A DNA stretch of 64,000 bases, taken from the NCBI RefSeq assembly GCF_023555055.1, contig NZ_JAMJPL010000001.1, positions 62,001 through 126,000 of the forward strand, in the 5' to 3' direction. The first letter of the stretch is position 1. Each line of letters begins with the position of its first letter. Source of the stretch: Marinobacter sp. ATCH36. Lineage in GTDB: Bacteria > Pseudomonadota > Gammaproteobacteria > Pseudomonadales > Oleiphilaceae. Made by a program: the position numbers and the translations under genes. The notes beneath the pieces are model-generated. The model did no database searches and had not been told where the DNA came from. It worked only from the letters and a program-made list of their open reading frames with translations. Positions 19,226 to 28,588 of this stretch are shown here, in pieces.

Positions 19226-22200
19226 TACGCGGTTTCCCTTTTAGCGCCGCCAGGCTTCGACCGGCCCGCCTGCTCGGCGTGCCAGAGCGGTTCATATAAC
19301 GACCGTACCAGCTGCGGGAATTGTTCGCCGGCAAGCAGCTGCCCGAATTCCGGGTAAACCCTGCGCAGGTAGCCGCTGTCCCGGGCCAGGGCCTTGTTGA
19401 ACGCCTCCTCTGCTTTGAGTAACGCCTTGTCTTCGCTGCCCTCACCCCGGGAGGGATACAGACCCCGAAGATAGGCGAAGGCAGCGCCGGACTCGATCGG
19501 CAACGGTTGAGTCTGGCCCTGTATCCAGATGTCCAGCACCGTGGCCAGGCATTCGCCGGCGGCGGTACTGCCCATGGGCAGCAGGTTGACCACCCGCTGT
19601 TCCTCCTTGGCGATAACCAGGGTATGGAAAGCTTCAAAGCGCAGGTTGCCCGCCAGATGCGCCACCCAATGGTCAAGCAGAGCCGGGAATCGCAGCTGGC
19701 GATAGCCCCCGGCTCCTTCCAGAAGGTTACTACTGGCAATCACTACCCTGCATATCTCTCCATCCGCACGGGTGCGCAGATTGCCAAGGCGGTCGCTGAC
19801 AGCCACGGAATCTTCGCCTCGCTGGTGCTGGTACTCAAACCCAATCACTTCCTCAATGGCCTCAGGCCAGAGCGCCAGGGCCTCCCGGTAACGCTTGTGC
19901 AGGTCCGGCATGCGGTTTTCCAGTTGCCGGGTCAGAGCAAATTCAGTCAGCCCCATACCCAATTCGCCCCGGCGGGCCATACTGGCCAGAGAGGTTTCGA
20001 TGCGTTGCTGCAACTCCTCTTCGGTATCGGCTTTCATCACCGCCTGGCGAATCAGCTCATCCTCCAGTCGCCAGTGGTGTAAACCATCCATGGCAAACGC
20101 TTCATTATCGGTATCCAGACTTTCCACATCGGTAAACCGCACCTGCAGGCGACGCTGGAAAAAGCTTTCCACTGGCCGTTTGAGGAAAGCGCCAATATCC
20201 GCAAGAGTGAGCGGATCTGCCGGCGGCAGGTACGGCAGCGGGGCATGTTCAGCCTCGACTTGCAGGGATTGGTGGGCGCTGAGCCATTCACTGTCGTAAG
20301 TAAACAGGCGCCGGGCCGACACCACGTCGTTGGCTTTTGGGGAGCCGTCCTGCCCTACTCCGCGATTCGCAAGCGGAAAATACTCCCGGCTGAACGGTTG
20401 CAATGGGTGTTCAGTAGTAAGCGCGGCCGACGCCGACTGATCTGATTCCGACACCTGCCACACCGCATCCAGATGATCCCGTAACTGGCTTACCAGCACC
20501 GATGGCGGCCGCTCTGAGTCATCACGGATGCTGCGCCCCACCCAACTGATATAAAGCTGCTCCCGCGCCGACAGCAAGGCCTCAAGAAACAGGTAGCGGT
20601 CGTCTTCCCGGCGGGAACGGTCCCCGGGGCGGTAATCCAGCGCCATCAGGTCAAAATCCACCGGTGGCCGAGAGCGCGGGTAGTCACCATCGTTCATGCC
20701 CAGCAGGCAGACCCGACGGAAGGGGATGGCCCGCATCGGCATCAGGGTGGCGAAATTGACCTTTCCCGCCAGGAAACGCTGATTGAGCCCACCCTCTTCC
20801 AGTCCCTCCAGCAGGATTTCGCGAACAATGTTCAGGGGCAGCTCCACCTGCTCCATTCCGGCGCTGTCACAGTCCTGCAACCACTGCTCGGCCTGCCGGC
20901 GCAGGCGATTTACCAACAGCAGTTCATCGTCGGAAAGGTCATCAAAGAAACGCTCCAGTATCGATTGCAGGAGGTCCAGCCACCCTGACGGTGTCGCGGT
21001 GGCCCTGAGTTCGTGCCAGAGCACTTCCAGCCGGTCGATAAAACGGCAGAGGTTGCCCGCCACACTGGCCTGCAAGCCGCCAATTTCCTCGTAGGGCTCG
21101 ACGCCCTGCCAGGGTTCGTCGCGGCCAGTACCATAGCCCAGCAACATCCGCCGCAGGCCCGCCTGCCAGGTGTTACGCTCCAGCCCGCCTGGCAGGTCGA
21201 GGCTGCTGCGGTGATCGCCGTGCAAACCCCAGCGAATATTGGCGCCTTCCACCCATTGGCGCACCAGAGGCAGATCGCCTTCGGCAATACCGAACCGGTT
21301 TCGGACCGCCGGCACTTCCAGCAAGCTGATGATCTCGCTGACGCCAAACCGGCTTTCCGGCAGCGCCATCAGGGTATCCAGCGCAATCAACACCGGTTGG
21401 CGGTGGCGCTGGCCCTGGTCGGAAATGGTAAACGGAATATAGCGGCGGGATAACGCGGAGTAACGGCCGAATACAGCCTGGATGTGGGGCGCATAGGTAT
21501 CCACATCCGGCACCATGACGATCACGTCCCGGGGGCGCAGCTCCGGGTTGCTGTTGAACGCTGCCAGCAGCTGGTCGTGGAGAATTTCCACTTCCCGCTG
21601 AGGACTGTGAGCATTGTGGAATACCACCGAATCGTCGCGGAACGGATCCAGTGCGCGCCCCTGTTCGAGCATTTCCTGTTGCGATGCAAGAGTGCGAATG
21701 TCGTTCTGGATCTGGTGCAGTATTGCCGCCTGTTCCGACACTCCGTGAGGCGTGAATATATCGATCCGGCCGTCCGGGGTGGCAATACGGCCCTGATAAC
21801 CCTCGGGGTTGTCGAATTCATCCAGCAGGCGGATGTAGTCCCGCCCCTGCTTGCCCCACGCCGCCAGGAGTGGATTGGCGTGCTGGTGCAGATCGTCCGG
21901 GTTGGTCAGTGTTGTCAGTTTCGGGTGAGCCAGGCCCCGTTTGCGGTCAGCATTGAGCAGATCGCGATCACTGATAATGTCGGCCCAGTAGTATTCACTG
22001 GGGTTATGGACACAGAGCACCACCTGGCTGACCCGGCTGAGGATCGAGAGCGCCTCCAGTGCCTGCTTCGGCAGCGAGGAAACACCAAAAACCACAATGC
22101 GCCGTGGCAGGTCAGATGGCCTGTCCACCGCTGTCAGATTTTGTCCCTCATCCATGAAACGGGTGTGGATGCGGGAGCGGCTGGTGCCGGCAAGCTCACC

Positions 22201-22821
22201 GACATCCTCCACCAATCTGCGCCACAGCACAGGCTGCCAACGCAAATCTTCACCCAGTTCCTTGTATTCGCCCCGGGCCATTTGCAGGCGATCATGCCCG
22301 GCTTCCCAGTCCGCCAACCAGTCAGCACGGAATACCTGGTACTGGTCGAACAAATCGGCAATCTTGCCAGCCAACTGATACCGGCGGGTTTCCGTATCGG
22401 ACCCCGCCATAAACCTCTGCAGCGGAGCAAATACCTCGTCTTCCGCAATCAGATCCGGCAGTAACCGGAACAGGCGCCAGACCAGGCGGGATTTGTCGAA
22501 AGCGGACTGTTCCGGCACCTCCGCAGAGGGCAACACCGCACGATAGGCCTGCCAGATAAAACGCGCAGGAAACAGGAAATCCATTCCTGCTGCGATACCC
22601 ATGCCGCCGTTGTCATTACCGTTCCTGGCATTGGACGGATCTTCCGCCAGTGCAAGCTTCAGCCACTGGGCAATGCCGTTGCTCTGCACCAGGAAAGTTT
22701 CGCTTTCCAGGGGAGGAAGGGGACTGTTCTGACAGATCCAGACCACTGCCCGGCGCAGGTCTTCCAGGTGGTTCGCGTGGATGGCATGAAAGCCGGGTTC
22801 AATGATTGGTGTTGCTGGCAT
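19225..22821 (-). CDS. recC: RecBCD exonuclease subunit RecC
   Basis: The Chi-recognising subunit of RecBCD, 1198 residues from the ATG chosen here. Conserved blocks are FLVQSNGIAQWLKLALAE near the N terminus, MVPDVDTYAPHIQAVFG, IPFTISDQGQRHRQPVL, VCLLGMNDGDYPRSRPPVDF and DDRYLFLEALLSAREQLYIS. A GTG 30 bases further upstream (22851) is an alternative; neither has a strong ribosome site, and alignment with E. coli RecC slightly favours the ATG. First gene of the operon; stop overlaps the recB start. Whether Chi is the E. coli octamer cannot be judged from this sequence. Confidence 0.94.
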   Translation of the reverse strand: MPATPIIEPGFHAIHANHLEDLRRAVVWICQNSPLPPLESETFLVQSNGIAQWLKLALAEDPSNARNGNDNGGMGIAAGMDFLFPARFIWQAYRAVLPSAEVPEQSAFDKSRLVWRLFRLLPDLIAEDEVFAPLQRFMAGSDTETRRYQLAGKIADLFDQYQVFRADWLADWEAGHDRLQMARGEYKELGEDLRWQPVLWRRLVEDVGELAGTSRSRIHTRFMDEGQNLTAVDRPSDLPRRIVVFGVSSLPKQALEALSILSRVSQVVLCVHNPSEYYWADIISDRDLLNADRKRGLAHPKLTTLTNPDDLHQHANPLLAAWGKQGRDYIRLLDEFDNPEGYQGRIATPDGRIDIFTPHGVSEQAAILHQIQNDIRTLASQQEMLEQGRALDPFRDDSVVFHNAHSPQREVEILHDQLLAAFNSNPELRPRDVIVMVPDVDTYAPHIQAVFGRYSALSRRYIPFTISDQGQRHRQPVLIALDTLMALPESRFGVSEIISLLEVPAVRNRFGIAEGDLPLVRQWVEGANIRWGLHGDHRSSLDLPGGLERNTWQAGLRRMLLGYGTGRDEPWQGVEPYEEIGGLQASVAGNLCRFIDRLEVLWHELRATATPSGWLDLLQSILERFFDDLSDDELLLVNRLRRQAEQWLQDCDSAGMEQVELPLNIVREILLEGLEEGGLNQRFLAGKVNFATLMPMRAIPFRRVCLLGMNDGDYPRSRPPVDFDLMALDYRPGDRSRREDDRYLFLEALLSAREQLYISWVGRSIRDDSERPPSVLVSQLRDHLDAVWQVSESDQSASAALTTEHPLQPFSREYFPLANRGVGQDGSPKANDVVSARRLFTYDSEWLSAHQSLQVEAEHAPLPYLPPADPLTLADIGAFLKRPVESFFQRRLQVRFTDVESLDTDNEAFAMDGLHHWRLEDELIRQAVMKADTEEELQQRIETSLASMARRGELGMGLTEFALTRQLENRMPDLHKRYREALALWPEAIEEVIGFEYQHQRGEDSVAVSDRLGNLRTRADGEICRVVIASSNLLEGAGGYRQLRFPALLDHWVAHLAGNLRFEAFHTLVIAKEEQRVVNLLPMGSTAAGECLATVLDIWIQGQTQPLPIESGAAFAYLRGLYPSRGEGSEDKALLKAEEAFNKALARDSGYLRRVYPEFGQLLAGEQFPQLVRSLYEPLWHAEQAGRSKPGGAKRETA

Positions 22822-22930
22822 ACCTGCTCTGTGTGGTTGTCCGGTTGACACAGGAAGCCTACCACAACTGCTTACGAATTCAGTTCAGGCCACGTGGGAT
22901 TGACGCAGATCAGCTCAAAGTCATCCGATC

Positions 22931-22958
22931 TTGCCCACACCCCGAACAACTTTATACG
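22931..22958 (+). promoter_or_regulatory. Possible sigma-70 promoter for the HiPIP gene
   Basis: TTGCCC at 22931 and TATACG at 22953 are 16 bases apart and lie about 66 bases before the iron-sulfur protein start. The gap between recC and this gene (about 200 bases) shows nothing else clear. Match to consensus is moderate. Confidence 0.3.
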
Positions 22959-23023
22959 GTGAAAGCAAAAAAACACCGAAGAAACAGTAAAACACAAAAT
23001 GAAATGAGAGAGAGGAAATCACC

Positions 23024-23347
23024 ATGAGCAAAATCAATGAAAGCCGCCGCGTGTTCCTGCGCACTGCAGCCCTGGGTGTAGCGGCTATCCCGCTGGCACG
23101 GTTCGCTACTCATTCGCCCAATGTGCGGGCCGACATGCCCAAGGCCGAAGATGGTCACGCCCTGGACTACGTCAACAATGGGGCCGATTCGGATCACAGC
23201 AAATATCAGGAAGGCCGCCAATGCGACGGCTGTGCATTCTGGGCGGGTGAAGAATCCGACGGCTGGGGCAAATGCCGCCACCCCGAATTCAGTGACGTGC
23301 TGGTCAATGCCAAAGGTTGGTGCAACACCTGGGTACCCAAGGGCTAG
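23024..23347 (+). CDS. High-potential iron-sulfur protein (HiPIP), Tat-exported
   Basis: Small periplasmic electron carrier with a 4Fe-4S cluster of high redox potential, 107 residues. The N terminus is a twin-arginine signal (ESRRVFLRTAALGVAAIPLA). The mature part has the four cluster cysteines in the HiPIP spacing: RQCDGCAFW, WGKCRHPEF and GWCNTWVPKG. AGAGAGG lies before the ATG. Likely donates electrons to a terminal oxidase or reductase; no partner gene is adjacent. Stands alone between recC and the tea operon. Confidence 0.95.
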   Translation: MSKINESRRVFLRTAALGVAAIPLARFATHSPNVRADMPKAEDGHALDYVNNGADSDHSKYQEGRQCDGCAFWAGEESDGWGKCRHPEFSDVLVNAKGWCNTWVPKG

Positions 23348-23366
23348 ACTGATCGCGCTGCATATA

Positions 23367-23401
23367 GGCTACGCCGAGGCGTCTATACTTCTGGCGTAGC
23401 C
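23367..23401. terminator. Hairpin downstream of the HiPIP gene
   Basis: GGCTACGCC (23367-23375) pairs exactly with GGCGTAGCC (23393-23401) around a 17-base loop, 20 bases after the HiPIP stop. No T-run follows, so it could be a factor-dependent end or an mRNA stabiliser and not a classical terminator. Confidence 0.4.
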
Positions 23402-23598
23402 TCAATCCAAAAAACGCCCCATTCCGGCGCGCACTTCACCCAAGACTTCTTCAATTGCGAATATTTACCAAACATAGCGCCAGATAGCCGGCGTTTGAAA
23501 AATCTATTCAGCCAATTTCTTGCGAAAACAGCATTGTTTTGCCAGTCTAAATAAATGTAACAGTTCATTTCAGCAGAAAAATAAGCGGAGAACACGCG

Positions 23599-24627
23599 AT
23601 GAGCAACATAAGCAAGTTCAAGAAACTCGCAGGATTTTCTGCGTTTGCCTTTGCCGCAATGACAGCGGCAAATTCGGTAAACGCCGCTAATTGGCGCTAT
23701 GCGCACGAAGAATATGAAGGTGATGTCCAGGACGTATTTGCCTATGACTTCAAGGAATACATTGAAGACAATTCCGACCACACCGTTCAGGTGTACCGTT
23801 TTGGTGAGCTTGGCGAATCCGACGACATCATGGAACAGACCCAGGCTGGCATTCTCAACTTCGTCAACCAGTCTCCGGGCTTTACCGGCTCGTTGATCCC
23901 GGAAGCACAGATTTTCTTCATTCCTTACCTGATGCCAACCGACATGGACACGGTGATCAAGTTCTTCCGTGAAAGTAAGGCGATCAACGAGGACTTTCCC
24001 GAGCTTTATGCCCAGAACGGCCTTGAGTTGCTGAAGATGTATCCGGAAGGCGAAATGGTTGTGACGGTAGACGAACCCGTAACCAAGCCGGAAGACTTCG
24101 ACAACAAAAAAATCCGCGTAATGACCAACCCGCTGTTGTCAGAGACCTATGCGGCATTCGGTGCAACGCCTACGCCTCTGCCCTGGGGTGAGGTTTACGG
24201 TGCACTGCAGACCAACATGATCCAGGGCCAGGAAAACCCGATTTTCTGGATCGAGTCTGGCGGTCTTTACGAGGTATCACCTAACCTGGTCTTCACCAGC
24301 CATGGCTGGTTCACTACCGCAATGATGGCGAACAAGAACTTCTACGATGGCCTGTCTGACGAAGACAAGAAGCTTGTGCAGGATGCTGCAGACCATGCCT
24401 TCGAAGAAATCATCGATCACATCGACGGCCTCGCTGACGAAGCGCTTGCTAAAATTCAGGAAGCCAGCGACGAAGTAACCGTTACCCGCCTGAACGACGA
24501 GCAGATCGAGGCCTTCAAGGCCCGTGCACCGCAAGTCGAAGATAAATTCATCGAAATGACTGGCGAAGGCGGCGAAGAGCTGCTGAACCAGTTCAAGGAA
24601 GATCTCAAGGCGGTTCAGAACAACTGA
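23599..24627 (+). CDS. teaA: Ectoine/hydroxyectoine TRAP transporter, binding protein
   Basis: Periplasmic DctP-type binding protein of 342 residues with a signal peptide ending near SVNA. The mature sequence looks very close to Halomonas TeaA as I recall it: NWRYAHEEYEGDVQDVF, VYRFGELGESDDIMEQTQ, IPYLMPTDMDTV and ENPIFWIESGGLYEVSPNL. TeaA captures ectoine and hydroxyectoine for osmoprotection. The downstream order of small membrane protein, large membrane protein and universal stress protein is the teaABCD order, which supports the name. GGAG precedes the ATG by nine bases. Substrate assignment is from remembered similarity, not an alignment. Confidence 0.93.
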   Translation: MSNISKFKKLAGFSAFAFAAMTAANSVNAANWRYAHEEYEGDVQDVFAYDFKEYIEDNSDHTVQVYRFGELGESDDIMEQTQAGILNFVNQSPGFTGSLIPEAQIFFIPYLMPTDMDTVIKFFRESKAINEDFPELYAQNGLELLKMYPEGEMVVTVDEPVTKPEDFDNKKIRVMTNPLLSETYAAFGATPTPLPWGEVYGALQTNMIQGQENPIFWIESGGLYEVSPNLVFTSHGWFTTAMMANKNFYDGLSDEDKKLVQDAADHAFEEIIDHIDGLADEALAKIQEASDEVTVTRLNDEQIEAFKARAPQVEDKFIEMTGEGGEELLNQFKEDLKAVQNN

Positions 24628-24641
24628 ACCTGAAGGAACCG

Positions 24642-24667
24642 TTCCCGCCGGCAATGCCCGGCGGGAA
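24642..24667 (+). promoter_or_regulatory. Intercistronic hairpin between teaA and teaB
   Basis: A perfect 10-base stem, TTCCCGCCGG and its inverse, closes a six-base loop 15 bases after the teaA stop. No T-run follows. Such hairpins after binding-protein genes usually protect the upstream mRNA or cut read-through, so that the binding protein is made in excess over the membrane subunits. Confidence 0.65.
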
Positions 24668-24734
24668 GCTGTATTAACCCCGCCCCGCCGGGGACTCCTA
24701 CCGGCCGGGAGCGATTTGTTCTGGAGCGGAACCC

Positions 24735-25328
24735 ATGTCCGAGAACTCCCCGGATCTAGAAGACGATACCGGCACCTATGAGTCCGGCCTGCCCGGGTTT
24801 CTGGGAACCATTGACGAACTCATTGCCAAGACCGAAGCCGTAATGCTCGCGGTTGGCGTGATCCTCATGGCCGTTAATACATGCGCCAACGTTATTGCGC
24901 GCTTTGTCTTCGGTGAAGGCATGTTTTTCTCCGGTGAGATCAACCGGATTCTTATTATCCTGATTACCTTTGCAGGTATTGGCTATGCGGCCCGCCATGG
25001 CCGTCATATCCGGATGTCTGCGGTTTACGATGCTATCCCCCCGAAAGGGCGCAAGGTACTGATGATTTTCATAGCCCTGTTTACATCAGTGGTGATGTTC
25101 TTCCTCTGTTATCACTCTTATGGATTCGTAGAAACCATGCAAAGCCGCGGACGAATTCTGCCGGCGCTGGGTTTTGAAATCTGGTGGATTTACATCTGGG
25201 CCCCAGTGGGCTTTGCGATTACTGGCATCCAGTACTTCCTCACCGCCATCAAAAACCTCACCAGCAAGGATGTTTACCTGTCCACCGGTGTGATTGATGG
25301 TTACGCAGATAGTGAATCGGAAGTCTGA
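24735..25328 (+). CDS. teaB: Ectoine TRAP transporter, small membrane subunit
   Basis: DctQ-type subunit of 197 residues with four predicted membrane segments (starting near AVMLAVGVILMAVNTCANVI, then ILIILITFAGIGYAARHGRH, VLMIFIALFTSVVMFFLCY and IYIWAPVGFAITGIQYFL). The conserved GYAARHGRHIRM block is the usual DctQ loop. The soluble ends are acidic. It couples the binding protein to the large subunit in sodium-driven import. Lies 107 bases after teaA with the hairpin between, and 34 bases before teaC. Confidence 0.92.
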   Translation: MSENSPDLEDDTGTYESGLPGFLGTIDELIAKTEAVMLAVGVILMAVNTCANVIARFVFGEGMFFSGEINRILIILITFAGIGYAARHGRHIRMSAVYDAIPPKGRKVLMIFIALFTSVVMFFLCYHSYGFVETMQSRGRILPALGFEIWWIYIWAPVGFAITGIQYFLTAIKNLTSKDVYLSTGVIDGYADSESEV

Positions 25329-25362
25329 CCCCTGCAGCTGCTCTGACGAAGGATAGAAACTC

Positions 25363-26646
25363 ATGGCGACTATAATGATGGTGATCATGATCGGGCTGCT
25401 ACTGCTGGGCTTCCCGATGATGGTTCCGCTGATTGCCGGTGCGGTAGTCGGCTTTGTAATGATGTTTGATGGCTTCGGCCAGATGGGTACCTTCATTCAG
25501 CAGATGATGGGCGGCATCCGCCCCGCATCGCTGATTGCCGTACCCATGTTCATTCTGGCGGCGGATATAATGACCCGCGGCCAGTCAGCCGACCGCCTGA
25601 TCCACATGGTGATGGCGTTTATCGGACACATAAAGGGCGGGCTGGCAATCAGTACAGCCACTTCATGTACGCTCTTCGGTGCGGTTTCCGGCTCGACCCA
25701 GGCCACCGTTGTGGCTGTTGGCTCACCGCTGCGGCCAAAACTGCTCAAGGCGGGTTATTCCGACTCGTTTTCACTGGCTCTGATAATCAATTCCAGCGAT
25801 ATCGCTTTTCTGATTCCTCCCAGTATCGGCTTCATCATTTACGGTGTTATTTCCGGAACCTCCATTGCCGAACTGTTCATTGCCGGCATCGGCCCCGGCG
25901 TCATGATTCTGATCATGTTTTCCATTTATTGCCTGATCTATGCATATATCAACAAGGTCCCCACCGAGGAAAGAGCCGGCTGGAGAGAGCGGGGAGTTGC
26001 TGTTCGTGAAGCGCTATGGCCGCTGTTCTTCCCGGTTATTATTGTGGGCGGTATTTATGGCGGCATATTCAGCCCCACAGAGGCAGCCGCTGTCTGTGTG
26101 CTTTATGCCTTCTTGCTGGAATTCGCGGTTTTCCGCTCGCTGAAGTTGCCGGACATCTATCGGATCGCCAAATCCACTGGCTTGATAACGGCCGTGGTTT
26201 TCATACTGGTTGCCGTGGGCAACGGCTTCTCCTGGATCATCTCCTTTGCACAGATCCCGCAAACAATACTGGAAGCGGTTGGCGTCAATGAAGCCGGACC
26301 GGTCGGCGTTCTGATTGCGATCTGTATCGCCTTCTTTGTGGCCTGCATGTTCGTCGACCCGATCGTGGTGATCCTGGTGCTGACACCAATCTTTGCACCG
26401 GCCATTGAAGCCACTGGCCTGGACCCGGTGCTTGTCGGGGTTCTGATCACGCTTCAGGTGGCCATAGGTTCTGCTACGCCACCCTTCGGTTGTGACATAT
26501 TCACCGCCATAGCCATATTCAAACGCCCATACTGGGAAGTGATCCGCGGTACGCCACCATTTGTCTTTATGCTGGTGGCAGCAGCGGGCCTGATTATCGC
26601 CTTCCCGCAAATTGCGCTGTTCCTGCGTGACCTGGCATTTCGCTAA
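25363..26646 (+). CDS. teaC: Ectoine TRAP transporter, large membrane subunit
   Basis: DctM-type transport subunit of 427 residues, about twelve membrane segments. Family marks include LLLGFPMMVPLIAGAVVGF at the N terminus, the sodium/gate region CTLFGAVSGSTQATVVAVGS, LIINSSDIAFLIPPSIGFII, GIFSPTEAAAVCVLYA and PIVVILVLTPIFAPAIEATG. It uses a sodium gradient to move substrate handed over by TeaA. No truncation. It follows teaB by 34 bases and precedes teaD by 32. Confidence 0.94.
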   Translation: MATIMMVIMIGLLLLGFPMMVPLIAGAVVGFVMMFDGFGQMGTFIQQMMGGIRPASLIAVPMFILAADIMTRGQSADRLIHMVMAFIGHIKGGLAISTATSCTLFGAVSGSTQATVVAVGSPLRPKLLKAGYSDSFSLALIINSSDIAFLIPPSIGFIIYGVISGTSIAELFIAGIGPGVMILIMFSIYCLIYAYINKVPTEERAGWRERGVAVREALWPLFFPVIIVGGIYGGIFSPTEAAAVCVLYAFLLEFAVFRSLKLPDIYRIAKSTGLITAVVFILVAVGNGFSWIISFAQIPQTILEAVGVNEAGPVGVLIAICIAFFVACMFVDPIVVILVLTPIFAPAIEATGLDPVLVGVLITLQVAIGSATPPFGCDIFTAIAIFKRPYWEVIRGTPPFVFMLVAAAGLIIAFPQIALFLRDLAFR

Positions 26647-26678
26647 GGGCTGAAGAGACCAATTTCAGGGAGAAGAAT

Positions 26679-27119
26679 ATGTTCAAAAGAATCCTGGTGG
26701 CTGTTGACGGTTCCAAGTCATCCTTCAAGGCCATGGACAAGGCCATTGAACTGCAGAAACTCATGGATACCGAGATCTATCTGCTATGCGTCTACAAACA
26801 CCACAGCCTGTTCGAAGCTTCGCTATCGATCGGGCGCCCTGAAGCCATGGATATCCCCGACAAGGTGTTGTCAGAGTACGCCAAGGATATAGTCAACCAC
26901 GCCAAGGAAAAGGCAAAAGAAAAGGGCGCTGTTAAGGTCCGGGGATTCGTCAAGGCCGGACGCCCCTCCAGTGTTATCGTCAAGTTTGCCCAGGATAAAG
27001 ATGTGGATCTGATTGTGGTCGGCACCAGGGGTACTCACAGTGACAAGGATGGCATGCTACTTGGCAGCGTGTCGCACCGCGTCGCGTCCAAGGCGAAATG
27101 TCCGGTGCTGGTCGTTTAA
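26679..27119 (+). CDS. teaD: Universal stress protein of the tea operon
   Basis: UspA-fold, ATP-binding protein of 146 residues. It starts MFKRILVAVDGSKSSFKAMD and has the nucleotide-binding end VVGTRGTHSDKDGMLLGSVS HR-type, that is the G-2x-G-9x-G(S/T) pattern near residue 116-130. In Halomonas the equivalent TeaD binds ATP and tunes ectoine uptake by TeaABC. GGGAGAAG precedes the ATG. Its place at the end of the operon matches teaABCD. Confidence 0.92.
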   Translation: MFKRILVAVDGSKSSFKAMDKAIELQKLMDTEIYLLCVYKHHSLFEASLSIGRPEAMDIPDKVLSEYAKDIVNHAKEKAKEKGAVKVRGFVKAGRPSSVIVKFAQDKDVDLIVVGTRGTHSDKDGMLLGSVSHRVASKAKCPVLVV

Positions 27120-27150
27120 GAGCAACCGTTTCTTGTAAGAGCAGCCGTTT
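27117..27150. repeat. Imperfect 15-base direct repeat after teaD
   Basis: TAAGAGCAaCCGTTT (27117-27131) recurs as TAAGAGCAgCCGTTT (27136-27150), one mismatch, with a four-base spacer. It begins on the teaD stop codon and ends 11 bases before the next ATG. Probably a local duplication; it might affect the ribosome site of the symporter gene. Confidence 0.7.
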
Positions 27151-27161
27151 AAGGAAGAACA

Positions 27162-28574
27162 ATGACCGCTATCGTGGATTTTCTTAACTCGATTCTCTGG
27201 GGTTACGTACTGGTTTATGGCCTGTTGGGTGTTGGTATTTTCTTCACCGTACGCCTGGGCTTCCTGCAATTCCTGAATTTCGGTGAGATGATCCGTGCCA
27301 TCCGTGGCTCGCGGGAAAGCGATGTCCATGGTATCTCGCCCTTCCAGGCCCTGTGTACCAGTCTCGCATCCCGAGTAGGTACGGGTAACCTGGCCGGTGT
27401 TGCAGTTGCGCTCTACCTTGGTGGCGCCGGTGCCATTTTCTGGATGTGGATGGTGGCGCTGGTGGGTATGGCAACCGGCTACGCGGAGAGCACATTGGCG
27501 CAGCTCTACAAGGTGCGTGACGGCAAAGGGCAATACCGTGGCGGCCCGGCGGTTTATATCACCAAAGGCCTCAAGGCTCCCTGGGCGGGCAGCATCTTTG
27601 CGGTGTGTCTGATTCTCTCCTTTGGACTGGTATTCAATGCGGTACAGGCCAATTCCATTGCCGATGCCATGGAAGGTGCGTTTGGTATCCCCAAGCTCTG
27701 GGTCGGTATCCTGATTGCGGTACTGGCGGGCGTTGTTATCTTTGGCGGCCTGCGCTCCATCGTGCGCTTTGCGGAACTGGTAGTACCGTTGATGGCGGGC
27801 ATCTATGTGCTGATAGCACTGGTGATCATGGCCATCAATATCACCGAAGTGCCGGGCGTGCTGATTACCATTGTGAAGAGCGCGTTCGGTCTGGAAGAAG
27901 CCGCCGGTGGCGCGGCGGGCTCCATTACCGCCGCCATGCTGAACGGTATCAAACGCGGCCTTTTCTCCAACGAAGCGGGCATGGGCTCTGCCCCCAATAT
28001 CGCGGCGACCGCGACACCCGCGCCCCATCACCCCTCTTCCCAGGGCCTGGTTCAGGCATTCGGGGTATTTATTGACACCATTATCATCTGTACCGCCACA
28101 GCGGTCATGATCCTTCTATCCGGGGTGATGGAGCCCGGTTCCGGCGTCACCGGCACCCAGCTGACCCAGGATGCCATGCAAAGCCATATCGGGATTTCCG
28201 GCGCCTACTTCATTGCCATCGCAATCCTGTTCTTTGCCTTCACCTCCATTGTTGCCAACTACACCTACGCGGAAAACGCCCTGATTCATCTGGGTGGTGA
28301 TAACAATATTGCTATTACGGTGCTTCGCTCCGCGGTTCTCGGGATGGTGATCTGGGGCAGCTACGAAGCCGTGATAACCGTCTTCAACGCGGCTGACGCG
28401 TCCATGGGCCTGATGGCTACAATTAATCTGATTGCCATTGTGATGCTTTCCGGCACGGTGGTGAAGCTGACCAAAGACTATCTGGCGCAACGTAAACAGG
28501 GCGAGGTGCCGCACTTCAAGTCGAAGGAGTACCCGGAACTGCACGAAAAAATTGACAGCAATATCTGGCACTAG
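27162..28574 (+). CDS. Sodium:alanine/glycine symporter (AGCS family)
   Basis: Inner-membrane cation-coupled amino-acid carrier of 470 residues, about ten membrane segments. AGCS signature regions are RAIRGSRESDVHGISPFQAL, ASRVGTGNLAGVAVALYLGG, QYRGGPAVYITKGL, and LNGIKRGLFSNEAGMGSAPN, followed by FGVFIDTIIICTATAVMILL. Likely imports alanine, glycine or a related solute with Na+. It lies 42 bases after teaD and could be read from the tea promoter, which would tie it to osmotic adaptation; that is inference. Confidence 0.93.
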   Translation: MTAIVDFLNSILWGYVLVYGLLGVGIFFTVRLGFLQFLNFGEMIRAIRGSRESDVHGISPFQALCTSLASRVGTGNLAGVAVALYLGGAGAIFWMWMVALVGMATGYAESTLAQLYKVRDGKGQYRGGPAVYITKGLKAPWAGSIFAVCLILSFGLVFNAVQANSIADAMEGAFGIPKLWVGILIAVLAGVVIFGGLRSIVRFAELVVPLMAGIYVLIALVIMAINITEVPGVLITIVKSAFGLEEAAGGAAGSITAAMLNGIKRGLFSNEAGMGSAPNIAATATPAPHHPSSQGLVQAFGVFIDTIIICTATAVMILLSGVMEPGSGVTGTQLTQDAMQSHIGISGAYFIAIAILFFAFTSIVANYTYAENALIHLGGDNNIAITVLRSAVLGMVIWGSYEAVITVFNAADASMGLMATINLIAIVMLSGTVVKLTKDYLAQRKQGEVPHFKSKEYPELHEKIDSNIWH

Positions 28575-28588
28575 CGAATTGCTGCTGG

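Noticed and set aside
21484-22464. Open frame of about 326 codons opposite recC
   Set aside because: Antisense to an intact RecC; no protein features of its own.
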